Source of the DNA: Paracentrotus lividus
Lineage: Eukaryota; Echinodermata; Echinoidea; Camarodonta; Echinidae
Direction: 5' to 3'
Length of the DNA: 64,000 bases
Assembly: GCA_940671915.1 (NCBI GenBank)
Contig: CALNVZ010000649.1
Coordinates: forward strand, 7,904,957 to 7,968,956
The number at the start of each line of letters is the position of its first letter. The first letter of the stretch is position 1. Under the pieces are notes generated by a model that ran no database searches, was not told the origin of the DNA, and saw only the letters and a list, made by a program, of their open reading frames with translations. A program made the translations under genes and the position numbers. Positions 1 through 11,285 of this stretch are shown one piece after another.

Positions 1-142
1 TTAATACTTCCTATGAAAAAAAACAGAAAAAAAAAATTAGTTGCTGAGTAGCATAGTGAAAAATTGAAGTGAAAAATTTCATTATTGTCAAGTTTATTTC
101 TTTTGAAGTCTCAAAATTTTGATATTGCTATTAATATTTTAG

Positions 143-1661
143 GTGTTCCTGAATTTGTGAGAACACCTCCACCACCACCACCAGCAGGACCGAATGATTG
201 GTCTTCCTCCTCTTTTGAAAGTTTTCTGGAAGATCTAGTAGAAGCAGAGACATCACCACCAAGCCAACCCAGATCCTATTCCTTCTGTGATGCTGATCAA
301 TGCCCCACAAGCACTGCAGAAGAACTGTGCCAAAATTCATCAGCTAGTAAGCAACCAGTTTGTCTTTCTGATTGTACAGTATTGTTCTGTTTCTTCTCCC
401 CCCCCCCCCATGCCCAATCCCATACAGAGATTCTAACCCTATGGAATAATTATAACACTAAAATTAGAACATGAATAGTAAAGATATTTGAAAACAGCTG
501 ATCCAAATGATCTCTCATGAGAGAAAACATGAATGATAACCTTTTTGTCATTCAATATTTGGAATGCATTCAAAGTAACATATTTCTTTCTCTTGAGACC
601 AAGACATTTCGTTCAGCTATCCCAACAATTTGGGTTCAAATTCCTAATGTCACAACTGCAAATCTATGAAAGTTGGAATTTGTATTGTATATATTCATAT
701 CTGAATGTGAATGGACTGCATTATTAACAAGCAATGTTTTTTCTTTTTCTGTGTTCATTTATCCCCCTTCATCTAGTCATTGTTGCCTATGCCAATAGAT
801 GGGACGTAAACACAGGGATCCTCGAGATGGAGATTTATGAAGTGATGTTTGGAGAGATGCAAACATGGAGTCAGGGTAAGTCTCAAGCAAACCTCCTCCC
901 CAAAAAAGAAAAAAAAAAAAGAAAAAAGAAAGAAGCAAATTTGTAATATTCTCTGTACTATAAGTGATTGTGATTTGTTGTGCCTCCGCCATCGAAGTTT
1001 GTGCTGGAGGCTCATGTTGTCCATCAATCCTGCTTTCCTTTCATCACCATATCACAAAAACCACTTGAGATATAAACTTAATACTTCATAAGATCATTGA
1101 AGGAAAACAAATTTGAACTCATTCAGTCAAAGATCACGGAGGTCAAATTCTGAAATGGGTACAAACAGCAACAATGTATGTCATAATATCTTGAACAGCA
1201 CCAAAAAAAAGTTTAAAGATAAGACCACATTAGGGTAGGCTCTGGATCTAGAGTTCTATATTTATGTAACTTTATTTCAGTCAAAGATCACAGAGATCAA
1301 ATTCTGAAATTACAAGTTTTAAGGGTAAAGCATTTGAAAGATGCGGTGTTATTTCTGTCATCTTTGTAAGTAATGATAAAAAAAATTGGGTATCAAAATT
1401 CTTGCATTAAATAAAAAAGTTGCAAAGGTTTCATAAACACCTTGATTGCACTATTTGCAGGTTCTTACCAAGAAGTTACTATCGATGTCAGTGCGGCACC
1501 AGAAAGGGGTTGTATTTGCCCATCATTTCATACAGATGAACCTTACATCATTGGATTTAGTCAAGACCCATCGTTGAATGATACAGCTCAGCTCTTACAT
1601 ACAGACATTGTTTTTCTGTACTCCACAACTGTGTATGACGAAATAATGGGGCAATTGCAAG
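143..1661 (+). other. Exons coding the proline-rich linker and netrin-like (NTR) domain
   Basis: Exon 143-346 ends in a Cys-containing stretch (AEELCQNSSA) that joins across a phase-1 intron to IIVAYANRW in exon 777-875, then to exon 1461-1661. The joined segment has the NTR pattern: a Cys followed by a beta strand, alternating hydrophobic strands (ILEMEIYEVMFGEMQTW), and the diagnostic CICPSF followed by EPYIIGFS, which corresponds to the Cys-x-Cys-Pro then Tyr-Leu-Ile-x-Gly signature of netrin C-termini, PCOLCE and complement C3-C5. Assignment is by motif only. In those families the NTR module mediates protein-protein contacts. Confidence 0.6.
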
Positions 1662-4600
1662 GTAAGTGGAAGTCAGCAAGTTGAAGTCAGCATTTTCCCT
1701 CTTATGAAGGGTCTCTGACTCTTGTGCCATGAAGACACTCCCGTTTTCCACTTCTTTCTGTCTTGAGCATCCTCCTCGTTCAGACCAACCTTACTGCTTT
1801 CTTTATTTACCATATCTCACCATGTAATGTCTCGTCTTCCCTTTCCTCTTATGCCATGCACTTTATACAGATCACATGCCTTTTTCACAGGTTCATCATC
1901 TTCCTTCCTCATTTCATGGCCCATCCATCTCAAATCACTTCTCTTTACCACTTTCACAATATTTTCTTCCAAACCCAACCTTTCGATGAGCTCACTTGTG
2001 TTCTTTCTCTCAGATATCTTAACACCGCACATTTTTCGTATCCTGGCTCTTTCTGTTCTCCTCAAGATACAACCTTTTATTGTTTTCACATTCCATGTTT
2101 CTGAGCCATACCATCGCTGTTCTGACACAGGATTTATAAATCTTGCCTTTTTTTCTCATGGTTAACCTTCAACCAGCTATAAAAATGGTAATACATCTAA
2201 TAATACAAAACTCAGATGTTCATTTAATCATCCTTTTTAATTCTCCCTTAGCGTTAATTCTAAGACTTTAATACTCCCCTCAGCTCTGACAAAATTTCAC
2301 TGATGCGATTGGCTCTTGTAGTAAAATATTACTACACCAAAAATTACTGGAGAAAATTACATCTCTTGTAAATGAGCTAAATGTATCTGTCATTTAAACT
2401 GACATGAACAATGCAATAATAATTTCTTACCTAACATACATGTATCTCTTAGAAGGGTGAAAGATGAAAAATTTTATTCATATTTCAATTTGTATATTAT
2501 TACTACCAACAGCAACATGTCCAGAATTACAGCCCCCAACCAACGGTACCAAGATTGGGGGAAATAGAGTGAATGATTCTGTAATAATTGGGTGTGACCA
2601 GGGCTACCAGTTACAAGGGGAGAGTTCCTTAGTTTGCCTACCGACAGGAAACTGGTCTCATCCACTTCCCAAGTGCATCGGTGAGTGTTGTGCAAGTTTG
2701 TTTTTTTTTGTAGTTTTTTTTTCTTTCATTTAGCTCTTTAGCAAAATTACTGGTAGGCTCAAACCCTCAAACATATCACTTCGTTTAATTTTACATCAAG
2801 ATTTTCAAAGATTTCTATACTCTAGCAGTGCATGTCACTCACTCCGCACTATCAATTGTTGTTTGGATTAATTTAAAAGTGCATGCATGAACACAATATT
2901 GAAGAAAATAATTCATAAGAACCATAAGTTAGTAAGTTACCATGTAATTATAATGAGTGTACACATTTAAAACAATGTAAACAGGTTTATTTCTTTAAAA
3001 ATTTGTTATGCAAATCATGTACTTCATCTCTGTCCGACCCCCCATCCAAAAATAAACGTTTCAATTTTTTGTGAGTGATATAGGACTAAATTAGGTTTAT
3101 ATAATAATGAAAATCTTCCTTTTTAACATATTTTGAATCGGCCCACATTTTGTTTGGCACAGAATACAAGCTCTGTGGAGTGGCAGGCAATATACTAGCT
3201 GATGACGATCATCAAGCCAATGAAAAGGCATGGCCATGGCTGTCCATCGTCCATCGAAACTCCTCTACGGGTCCGATGATGATATGCAGTGGTACGTTGC
3301 TATGCCAACAATGGGTTTTGACGACATCCTCATGCTTTGCGAACTTTCCTGATGGGGAGGTCCTTGGCGATGTCTTGTGGTCATTCGAAGAAGACAAAGA
3401 AATAACGGTATGTACATTAATTCCAGTTTCATTCCATATACACATATGACAAGTCAAATCATTTCAATTCAAATTTTCCTACAGACTTTTAAAATAGTCA
3501 CTCAAACTTGAATGCTTTATTGATTTGATTGGCAAATTCAGTCCTTTATATTTAAAGAATAATCCTTGCCTCTCTCGGAACCCCCCCCCCCCCCCCCCCC
3601 TCTCTCTCTCTCTTATTTTCCATTTCCTCGTTTTTCTCCAAATATTTAACTTCATCCATCTTCTGATCTCATTCAAAATTCCAATTTCATAATTTTTTTT
3701 TTATCATTATTTTCATCTTTGATAATTTTTTTATTTATCATTATTTTCATCTTTCGTCAATGTTGTATTTCCTCTTTCCTTCTTCTCCTTTAGCAATTCC
3801 ATTTCATTCATTTTCCAATTAACTTTTGTTATTGTTTTCCTCTCTTGTTAGTCTTCTATTTCTTCTTTCGTTATTATATCCCCAACATTCAGACTTCATT
3901 TATCTTCCAATCTTTTTTATTAATTATTTTTTTCAGGTCACCGTTACACTAGGAGAGTACAATGTCTCGGTGGTAGAAGATTGCGAACAAACGATCAGTG
4001 TTGATCGCATCATCCTGCATGATCAATACGACTACGATCTTCCACATGATTATGATGTCGCACTGTTACATCTCAGCGAGCCCGTCGAGCTTAACAGCTG
4101 TGCCAGAACAATATGTTTACCTTCTGGTAATTATAAAGGGTTTTAGAGTTGTATGGAGCTGAACATGATAAGCATGAACATGGAAGCCATTATAAATTTA
4201 TCAACAGCATAGATCCATTATGTATGATGATCTTGGGACTACACTTGTTGCCCATCCAAACTTTTAGAGACGATGGGAATTCCCTTGTCGTCATGTTCTT
4301 GATTCAGGTTTTATATAGAAGTATTGACAGACCTAGGCCTTAATAAAAGATGCCACCATTATCATAATCATTTTCCATAGCTTCTACTTTTTCCCTATAG
4401 ATTGGCAGCAGTCACGTTCATCATTTTTACATCCACACACTCTAATTCGAAATCTTGTTAATGATAGCAATAAAATGATTCTATACACAACAAAAAAAGT
4501 AAGTCCCCCCTTAATCAAATTGGTATAACTTTTTAACCAAGAGGAATTTTACAAATTTTATTACATGTGCTTGTAGGTAATTTTATCAGCTTCCATTTGA

Positions 4601-7600
4601 GTGAATATTACTGAAATTCGTTAAGTCATGCTTCAAAGAGCACAGTCAAAAGGCAAAAATGTCACTTTTCAAAAGTCACAAAATTTCACGGTTGGATGAG
4701 CATGAGGTAAAATTTGCAAAAACTGCACTTTTTACACATTTTTACTTTGAAAAATTATTGATTACGACGGAATTTGCAATCTGAAAGAGTGTTTTAAACA
4801 ATATCAATCAGTTCACGGTTGAATGAACACTTAATAAAAACAAAAAAGAATATTTTTAAATTTTATTAGGTAAGTATTGTTCCCTTTTGTGTGATGAAAA
4901 TCATTTTATCACCAATGTTTTGTTATATGTATGTCAAATAATTTTTTTCAAATCATGCTATTGCATTTTATCAAAAATTCATGCTTCAATGAACACGTGA
5001 TACGTGAAAAGCTATTTTGTCGTTAGTGGACTAAAATTCAATTGCTTACTTTGGATAATTGTCACTGACCTTCTTGGATAGTTCATTTGATTTGAGTTTC
5101 ACGAAAATTTCAGTGTTTTATGCTTCAGTGAGCAGAAGATATTACAAAAATATGGAAATAAGAAGAAATTTCAGAGCTTTAGCCCTTCCTCATGCCTTAT
5201 CAGATTTTCGATTTAGCGTTTTTGTACCTGTTAGTTAGTACCACCATGAAGTTGTGTGCCAAGTTTCGTGAAAAAACTCTTAGTAGAATTCACAAAAATT
5301 ATCAATGAAATTAAGCCGAATTTCAATTTTGTTGACATTTTGATTTTCTCTCCATTGACATTGTGTACAATTTCGAAGCAAAAACAAACCCTGAATCAAC
5401 ATCCTGGAACTTTTTAACAAAAAGGTGTTGAGCAATAACATTTATGTTTATACACTAATCGACTAACTTATGTGCGAATATGAGATAAAACCGTAGCGTG
5501 ATGCATGAATAAACACACATTAAAGGCAAATTTGTCATGACAAAAGTCACAAAACTCACCTTTAAAGTGTGCTCGCTCGTCCATGACGCGACGGATAGTG
5601 CTCATGTTCTCACAAAATGTGTCGATCATGTTAATGATAATATCTGATGGCAATTCCCCAAATAAAATTGTTGGATTTTACCATTTTTAAAGGTCTGAAC
5701 ATAATTCTTAAAACTGTGCTCACTCATCCATGAAAAATAGTGCAATGTATGGGGATTAGTGTTGGATGGTCAAATTTTGGATGATAAAACCACCCAAACT
5801 ATTCAACACAAGGTAAAAAGAAAATTTTAGAAAATTGTTATTTTTACAGACCAAAAAATGACCCTTGTGACTTTTGAAAATGTCCATTTTTGCTTTAAAC
5901 GTTGTTCACTCATGCATTTCTCAGGGGATCGATGTCATTTTTTCACAAAAGGTACTCAATAAGTGTAGAAAACCTCCCTACCAATTATTTTGCTCAAAAC
6001 AATCCCGTTCAAAAGTTACATCGTTTTGATTAGGGGGGGACTTACTTTTTTTGTTGTGTATATTTCTTCTACTATGAACCCCTCTACTATGAAAATTAAC
6101 TATGAAAACTACTATTAAATTTTTTTATTTTTTTAATTTTTAAAAATGGAATTTGTCTCGTTTGAAGCATGAACTTTTAATCATGAGTTCCATGATATGT
6201 CTTGGTAGGGTCATCCTCCGAGCATTTGTTGGTACCCTTATAATTGGGATCTTTTGCACTTATGACCGAGTAACAGACAATCTTCATAAGACTTCAAAAT
6301 AAAAAAATTGTACCAGGTGGATGGATGAAAATTAAAACAAATGTTGAAATAAATTGTGTACCCATCCTCTCAACACCCACACACACATCCTCCCTCACAA
6401 ACACTTAACAACATTTCCCCTTTTCTGATTAAGCATTGACTTTTTGGGGCTGTAGTAATTCCGTAACAACTGTTTGTAAGTGAGGGTGTGTGTGGGTGTA
6501 TGTGTGGGTGTGTGTGTGGGTGCGTTTGTGTGGGTGTGTTTGTTGAGGGTGTGTATTTGTGTGTGCACTGATGTGGATGAGATAGGGTATGTGCGTATGT
6601 GTGTGTGAGGGTGTGGGTGTGTGTGAGGAGGGTGTGTATGTGGTTTGTGTTTGTGCAAATTAGGGCATATATCGGTGTGTGTCTTTGTGCGTACACATAT
6701 GTAATACATTCTCAATTTGTTTATATTTCACCCAGCTACTTGGCGCAAGTGAGACTTTGGTGTCTTCTCAAGATTGTCTGTTATTCAGTCATGCGTTCAA
6801 GGATCCAAATGAGAATGCTACCATCAGATGCTAAGAGGATGACTTTACCAAGACATATCATGAAACACACGATTAAATATTCATACTCTTCACAAGACAC
6901 TTCGAAATGATTCACTCCTTATATTTCATTTATTATGTCTTGAACAGAAACTGATACACTGAACGATCCTACGATAGTAGGTTGGGGTACTGCTTCAGGT
7001 TTACTGCAGTATACCCATGACATCCCGATCCAGTTTCCGATGCCTTTGGTTGATCAGACCAAATGCCAGACTGTCCATCTGCAAGATCGCTCTGATCTTC
7101 AAAGCTTTGATGTTACTGACAGGATGTTATGTGCGGGGAAACGGTATGTATTCATAGACATTGCTAGCTGCCCTATGTTGTGAAGACTTACCTTAAATTT
7201 CATTAATTGTTATTTTTCAGAAGAATACAAATTATTTTGCCTGTGCATTTGTCATATTAACCCATTGAGGACTGAGCCTGAATATTTTCTGGCTGAGGTT
7301 CATGGGGAATGGGTCTCCAACAGGTTAGACAAATAATTTCCTTTATCAAGAACCATAAAAAAGGGAGAATTAATGGAATTTGCAGAGCTATCAAGTGACG
7401 TCACAAATTTAAACTTAATTCTTAATAACCTAGATTCAAGATTCAAGATTCAAGATTCATTTATTTCACTCAATATTAAAAACAAAACAAAATGCATCAT
7501 TACAAATGCTGATACATACATATAAATACATTTAAATACATGAAATGTACATAATTGAAAATAAATAGAAGGATAAGAAAAAAACACAAAAAAAAAAACA

Positions 7601-9288
7601 AGAAAAACAAGGGACATAAATGAGTAGGGATCATGATTAAAGATCATAATGATCTTGTTATTCGACCCTAATAATTATAATTGCTAAGGGTGCCATCTCA
7701 CTTCGCGGAGACGTCCCCGCGACAGAACAGAAACCTCGTCTCCGCGACGGACAAACAGTATCAGAGACGCCCCCGAGACGTCTCCGCGACAATTTATGAA
7801 AAAAAAAAATTATCCGTCTCCGAAATTCAGGAGACGTCTCCGAGATGTCTCCGAGACATCTCGGATACGTCTCGGAGATTCACAAATTGTCGCGGAGACG
7901 CCCCGGAGACGTCCCGGAGAAGCCCCCAACACCATCCATCCGTCGCAGAGACGAAACCTCCACTCCGCCGCGTAGACGCCTCCGCGAAGCGAGACAGCAC
8001 CCTAACGATTAAATTGCATTTACAATACGAAATAACAAAAGAGGGTGAGGGTCACTAAGAAGAGAAAAGGGAAGGTTAAGCCGAGAAAGACCCACTAACA
8101 GAATTGTAAGCACAAAAAAATAAAATAAATACATGACAATAGACAAAAAACAATATAGTGACTCGTATGCATTAGGCCGATTTTATGACGTAATCAGATT
8201 TAATGAATGGTCCCTATGAGGCGCCCAGAATGAATGAAAAAATCATCCCGTGTCCAGGCACTCCTCAAAGACCACTCATCAAACCAGGCCACATCACAAA
8301 AAAGGCCCATTTTGTAATAACCTTTCTTTGAATTGCATTTTAAAGACGTTAAGTGAACAAGATGATTTGAGACAAAGCTGGTAAAGAATTCCAAAGCTTA
8401 GGACCTGCATAATAAATGGTATTTTGAGAAGTCGTTGTTCTTACAAAGGGTATATAAAAGTCGTTTGATGAACGAGTAAAGTAGGAATGTGTTTCATAGT
8501 TAAAGGGAAAATAACAGGTTAGTGAAGATGGTAATATTTCCCTGTGACAGGAATACATGAACATTGCTAATCTCAATTGATACAATTCACATATGCTCAG
8601 GAGCTGTAACTGATTAAATAAGGGTTTACTGGTGGCAAGAAAAGGGGCATTGCATATTACTCTCACTGCTCTTTTTTGCAGTTTGTATATTCTTGATAAG
8701 TTCTGTTGTGAATTTGCAGCCCAAATGACAATGCAGTATATAATAAAAGGATAAATTAATGTGTAATTAATGTGTAACGTAGTTATCATTTGGTGGACTT
8801 TTCGTCAAACCTTCAGTCATATGTTTCATTTTCTGTTTTCATTAAAACCAACTTGATTTCAGAGTGGACTTCCTTAAATCTATGTCTGATTTATAGACAA
8901 AAAAGATTGATCAAATGTTAAATAATTACACCATGCTTTCCTTTATTTTATTTCAAAACCTTAATACAACACCTAGTTAAAAATTAAATTTATCTCTCTA
9001 CTGTTTCAACAACAAAAATATCATTGTCATTGACATTGTCATTGTCTCTCGAATTTTAGCTTTGGGACAGATCCACTCTGCCAAGGCGACCATGGATCAC
9101 CCCTGATGTACCGCCGGAGCAGGGATGACAAGTGGGCAATAGTAGGTATTAACACAAAGGGAGAGTCATGCTCTCGACGAAATCGCTTCGGAATCTACAC
9201 GAGGATCGACGATGACCTGACCCAATGGATCAACAACATGACGAGCAACTGTGCCAACGATCACATTCCTTCTGATACAATGCTTTAA
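143..9288 (+). CDS. NTR-sushi-trypsin-fold secreted pseudoprotease (3' part of gene)
   Basis: Eight exons join in frame: 143-346, 777-875, 1461-1661, 2513-2680, 3163-3407, 3937-4126, 6948-7143 and 9060-9288 (stop TAA). All junctions are GT-AG and phases match (mostly phase 1, the usual phase for shuffled extracellular modules). The 5' end with any signal peptide lies left of the window; exon 1 begins after an AG at 141-142. Order of parts: a proline-rich acidic linker with a PPPPPP run, a netrin-like (NTR) module, one sushi/CCP module and a trypsin-fold domain. The protein should be secreted. The fold is a serine protease, but catalytic His57 reads Ser (WVLTTSSCF) and Ser195 reads His (CQGDHGSP), while the Asp102 motif (DVALLHL) is kept; no arginine-IVGG activation site is seen. 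Catalysis is therefore unlikely; a binding or regulatory role in clotting- or complement-like cascades is inference. No vWA domain is present, so it is not factor B/C2. PAMR1 is a comparable inactive protease but has CUB and EGF modules. Confidence 0.85.
980..1330. repeat. Dispersed repeat with duplicated GATCACRGAGGTCAAA block
   Basis: Two near-identical blocks (about 1127-1157 and 1282-1312) share a tcaaagatcac-gaggtcaaattc core inside the intron 876-1460. Related wording (tatctcaaaaaccactt followed by aggtcaaagatcacag) recurs at 25430-25700 in ZZZ3, so this is an interspersed family. No coding capacity is seen. Confidence 0.5.
1817..2128 (-). mobile_element. Non-LTR retrotransposon fragment (reverse transcriptase C-terminal part)
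   Basis: An open minus-strand stretch of 103 codons reads YGSETWNVKT, then LRRTERARIRKMCG and LRWMGHEMRKEDDE. This is the typical region after the RT catalytic core in LINE ORF2 proteins (the Tyr-Gly-Ser-Glu-Thr-Trp block, then 'RWxGH'). It lies in the intron between the NTR and sushi exons, antisense to the gene. No endonuclease or YxDD box is visible, so it is a truncated relic. Confidence 0.75.
2513..2680 (+). other. Sushi/CCP domain exon
   Basis: A single symmetrical phase-1 exon codes one complement control protein module: TCPELQPPTNG, then an extended GCDQGYQLQG strand and the closing LVCLPTGNWSHPLPKC. The four Cys, the Gly-Tyr and the conserved Trp of the module are present. It directly precedes the protease fold, as in C1r/MASP-type and Limulus factor C-type proteins, where the CCP acts as spacer and substrate-docking module. 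Confidence 0.9.
3577..3613. repeat. Poly-C followed by CT microsatellite
   Basis: A run of about 20 C followed by (TC)n in the intron 3408-3936. Sequencing length is probably unreliable here. The rest of the intron is pyrimidine-rich up to the acceptor at 3936. Confidence 0.9.
4482..6063. mobile_element. Non-autonomous fold-back element, 1.58 kb, TA-flanked terminal inverted repeats
   Basis: Left end TATACACAACAAAAAAAG-TAAGTCCCCCC (from 4482) matches the reverse complement of the right end (to 6063); about 55 bases of each end pair with few mismatches. Inner arm blocks also pair: cttttcaaaagtcacaa near 4660 against ttgtgacttttgaaaa near 5868. No transposase ORF is seen. A short motif (rtgartgarcac) recurs along the arms near 4627, 4690, 4814, 4980 and 5119, and inverted near 5500, 5566, 5713 and 5898. 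It sits in the large intron between protease exons 4126 and 6948. The TA flanks suggest a Tc1/mariner-type target, which is an inference. Confidence 0.75.
6478..6660. repeat. Imperfect (GT)n microsatellite
   Basis: Alternating GT with GGG interruptions, about 180 bases, within the intron 4127-6947. Long open frames here on both strands are products of the dinucleotide composition, not genes. Confidence 0.9.
7430..8790 (-). mobile_element. CR1/L2-like LINE 3' fragment with microsatellite tail
   Basis: The minus-strand frame at 8349-8789 reads YPFIIYCIVIWAANS, LQKRAVRVICNAP and GPKLWNSLP, the conserved C-terminal tail of CR1/L2/Jockey-type reverse transcriptases. Downstream on the minus strand the element ends in tandem copies of a 7-base unit (ttgaatc, seen as attcaag on +, near 7433-7460), as CR1/L2 elements do. 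The 3' UTR is split by a small element at 7685-8005. Antisense in the intron 7144-9059 of the pseudoprotease gene. Confidence 0.75.
7685..8005. mobile_element. Harbinger-like MITE with TAA duplication
   Basis: Terminal inverted repeats GGGTGCCATCTCACTTCGCG (left) and its near reverse complement (right, ending gcaccc) are flanked by TAA on both sides (7685-7687 and 8003-8005). A 3-bp TWA duplication is characteristic of PIF/Harbinger. The 315-bp body is GC-rich and built of agacgtctcc / ggagacgtct words in both orientations, so it can fold on itself. The + strand open frame over it is compositional. Confidence 0.75.
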
Positions 9289-9330
9289 AACTGCTAAATG
9301 CCACATCAACCTTGTATAGTCCTGGAATAT

Positions 9331-9336
9331 AATAAA
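9331..9336 (+). terminator. Polyadenylation signal of the pseudoprotease gene
   Basis: AATAAA occurs 43 bases after the stop codon, followed by a GT/T-rich stretch (gtgtccagttttgttag). It is the first canonical hexamer downstream of the stop. Confidence 0.6.
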
Positions 9337-9489
9337 AGTGTCCAGTTTTGTTAGCCAGAAAAAAAACTTTCTGATTATGCTATTAAGGTAGGGCCTATAT
9401 GCCCACTTAAATGATTACAAATTTATCCCATATTCTTTTCAATATTTAAATTCCTTTTTGTTACTAAGTACATGTAACATAATATTAGA

Positions 9490-9660
9490 TATGCAATTTT
9501 TCAGAAAATTCCCTTAATTCAGGAAATTTATTACTCTAAATTACTGCATTTTTATGTATTTTCAGCCCTTTTTGCCCATATACATAGTATGCATGCTTTG
9601 TCATGTTTCTTTTGTCAGTTCCAGGATTTATGAAAGATCCTGAGTGGCATCTGTGCAATT
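9490..9660. repeat. Interspersed repeat, copy 1 (related copy at 30.5 kb)
   Basis: The segment with ttcaggaaattt, tactctaaatt and a final ctgagtggca parallels 30502-30635 in the same order. The second copy has short inverted ends (TGCCACT / AGTGGCA). Non-coding, 200 bases after the pseudoprotease poly(A) signal. Confidence 0.55.
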
Positions 9661-10049
9661 AAGGCCCATTCTTACATTCCTCTTTTATGATATTAAGTCC
9701 ATTTATAGGTTATTTTATACTGAAATATACAATATGTTGTTAGTTGTCGTGATTAAAAACAAACAAACACTAAGATCCTATACACAAGATTTTGGTATAC
9801 CTCTCGTGTTGCCAACATACTGTAATGGTGCACCTTTAGATAATAAATTTATTATTTTACTATCGTCATCCAAGTATGGTTTGTCCTAAACGAAACTCTT
9901 ACGTTGACCCTGCAGCTAAGGATTGAGTAACAGCAACTAAAGCGACTAAGAGGACAAATGTTTGTTCTCATTGGACGATGTACATTTTGTCTCGAGGTTT
10001 TTCACTTTGATGAATGTGTTTTTTCTTAATGTATCAGGACAACAAACCC

Positions 10050-10165
10050 CCTGGACGATTACACCTGAGGACAACTACCCCCCCCCCCCCCCCCCCCCCC
10101 GGAATAGGGTTAGGTGGTAGATTTTGGGTGGGGATAATTGTTTGGGGCTAGTTGTCCTAAAACCA
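10050..10165. repeat. Small palindromic repeat with poly-C
   Basis: GAGGACAACTA followed by about 23 C, then on the right ggctagttgtcctaa. The outer words are inverted copies (AGGACAACTA / TAGTTGTCCT), so this is a short fold-back repeat with a C-rich centre. The C-run length may be unreliable. Confidence 0.6.
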
Positions 10166-10734
10166 TTTTATTTTCTTCTTCCAGAAGACATCTTTAGTGT
10201 TGTATATGAATATATCTTTATTATAATTTGTGTTCAATATTATGAGCTAATTTCAGTTACAGTGCAATATTTTTTTTTAAATTACACATACAAATCAATT
10301 TAAAGTGGTAAACTGCGAGTAATCAACTTGTGTTTGGATCATATATCATCTTTGAATGACTATTATTATCAAGCGTAAATATTACTCTATGTTATCTGCA
10401 TTAAGTTTGCCATATATTAGTATATTGTTTTTTGAAGACTGCCTTATAGGATTTAGATTTTAATCAGGAAAGTATGTTTAATCTTGCCAAACATTTAATA
10501 AAATCCAAAAAGAAAATGCACAAGTGCTTGTTTTTCCATTGCTCATTTTGCCCCTGTTTTAGTAAAAACCCCTTTGAAAGGGGGTTGGAAAAGAGAGGGA
10601 GAATGGAGAGAGACGGAGTAAGGGAAGCAAGTGAGAGTTTGAAAGAGGGTTGGAAAGGGTGGAGTCGGAGAGAGTGAGGGTCTGAATGGGCAGAGGCAGC
10701 GGAACCAGGGGGGCAAGGGGGGCACTGTGACCCC

Positions 10735-11285
10735 CCACTTTTTCATCCACCCTAAAAGTGCCCCTTTTCGTGACTAAAAAGTGCCCCTTTTCTTATCTAA
10801 TAAAATGTCACTTTTATATTTAAAAGGGGCACTTTCATTACTGAAAAGGGGCACTTTTGATACAAAAAAAGTGCCCCTTGTTACTCAATGCCTTTAAAAA
10901 CCTAAATTTTCGGCTCGCGCTTCGCGCTCGCGGATACTAAATAGGCTCTATAGTGCACAACAAACTGAAATTCTATGCTAGTAATTTCCAACTCGCGCTT
11001 GGCACTCGCGGATACTTAACAGGGTCTATAATGCACAATTAACTCCAATTTCGAGCTCAAAATTTTCGGCTCAAGTTTCGCGCTCGCAGATACTAAATAA
11101 GGTCTATAAAGCACAATAAACTCAATTTTTAACTCGAGCTTCACGATAGGAGATATTTAATAGGGTATATGATGCACAATTAACTCCAATTTTGAGACCA
11201 AATTTTCCGGCTCGCGCTTCGTGCTCGCAGATATTAAATATGTTATATAATACACAATTAACTCAGATTTTCAGCTTTAAAATTT
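10735..11285. repeat. GGGGCACTTTT motif cluster and 60-80-bp tandem repeat
   Basis: From 10735 to 10880 the word AAAAGTGCCCCTTTT or its complement occurs about six times in both orientations. From 10905 to 11285 five diverged copies of a unit containing cgcttcgcgctcgcggata follow at 60-80-bp spacing, each with a tctataatgcacaattaact block. Inverted copies of both motif sets appear on the other side of the CT satellite at 13800-14060, so the whole 10.7-14.1 kb block looks like one compound fold-back array. Confidence 0.65.

Larger units (their letters stand above)
3163..9288 (+). other. Trypsin-fold domain with exchanged catalytic residues
   Basis: Four exons (3163-3407, 3937-4126, 6948-7143, 9060-9288). 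Fold landmarks: AWPWLSI, CSGTLL with the Cys42-Cys58 pair, DYDVALLHL around Asp102, CARTICLP (the Cys that ties back to the propeptide), IVGWGTASG, MLCAGK, and GIYTRIDDDLTQWI as the C-terminal helix. At the His57 position codon 'tca' gives Ser; at the Ser195 position codon 'cat' gives His; Gly197 reads Ser; the S1-pocket position 189 reads Pro. The frame is intact across 280 residues with no stop, so this looks like a selected pseudoenzyme and not a decayed gene. Confidence 0.85.

Noticed and set aside
6370-6715. Minus-strand His/Thr-rich frames of about 107 codons
   Set aside because: Translation of an imperfect (GT)n repeat.
7681-8058. 125-codon + strand frame rich in Arg, Ser and Pro
   Set aside because: Lies over the GAGACGTC-type MITE; composition only, with no splice sites or known motif.
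143-9288. Complement factor B/C2 identity for the first gene
   Set aside because: There is one sushi domain and an NTR module but no vWA domain, and the catalytic residues are absent.
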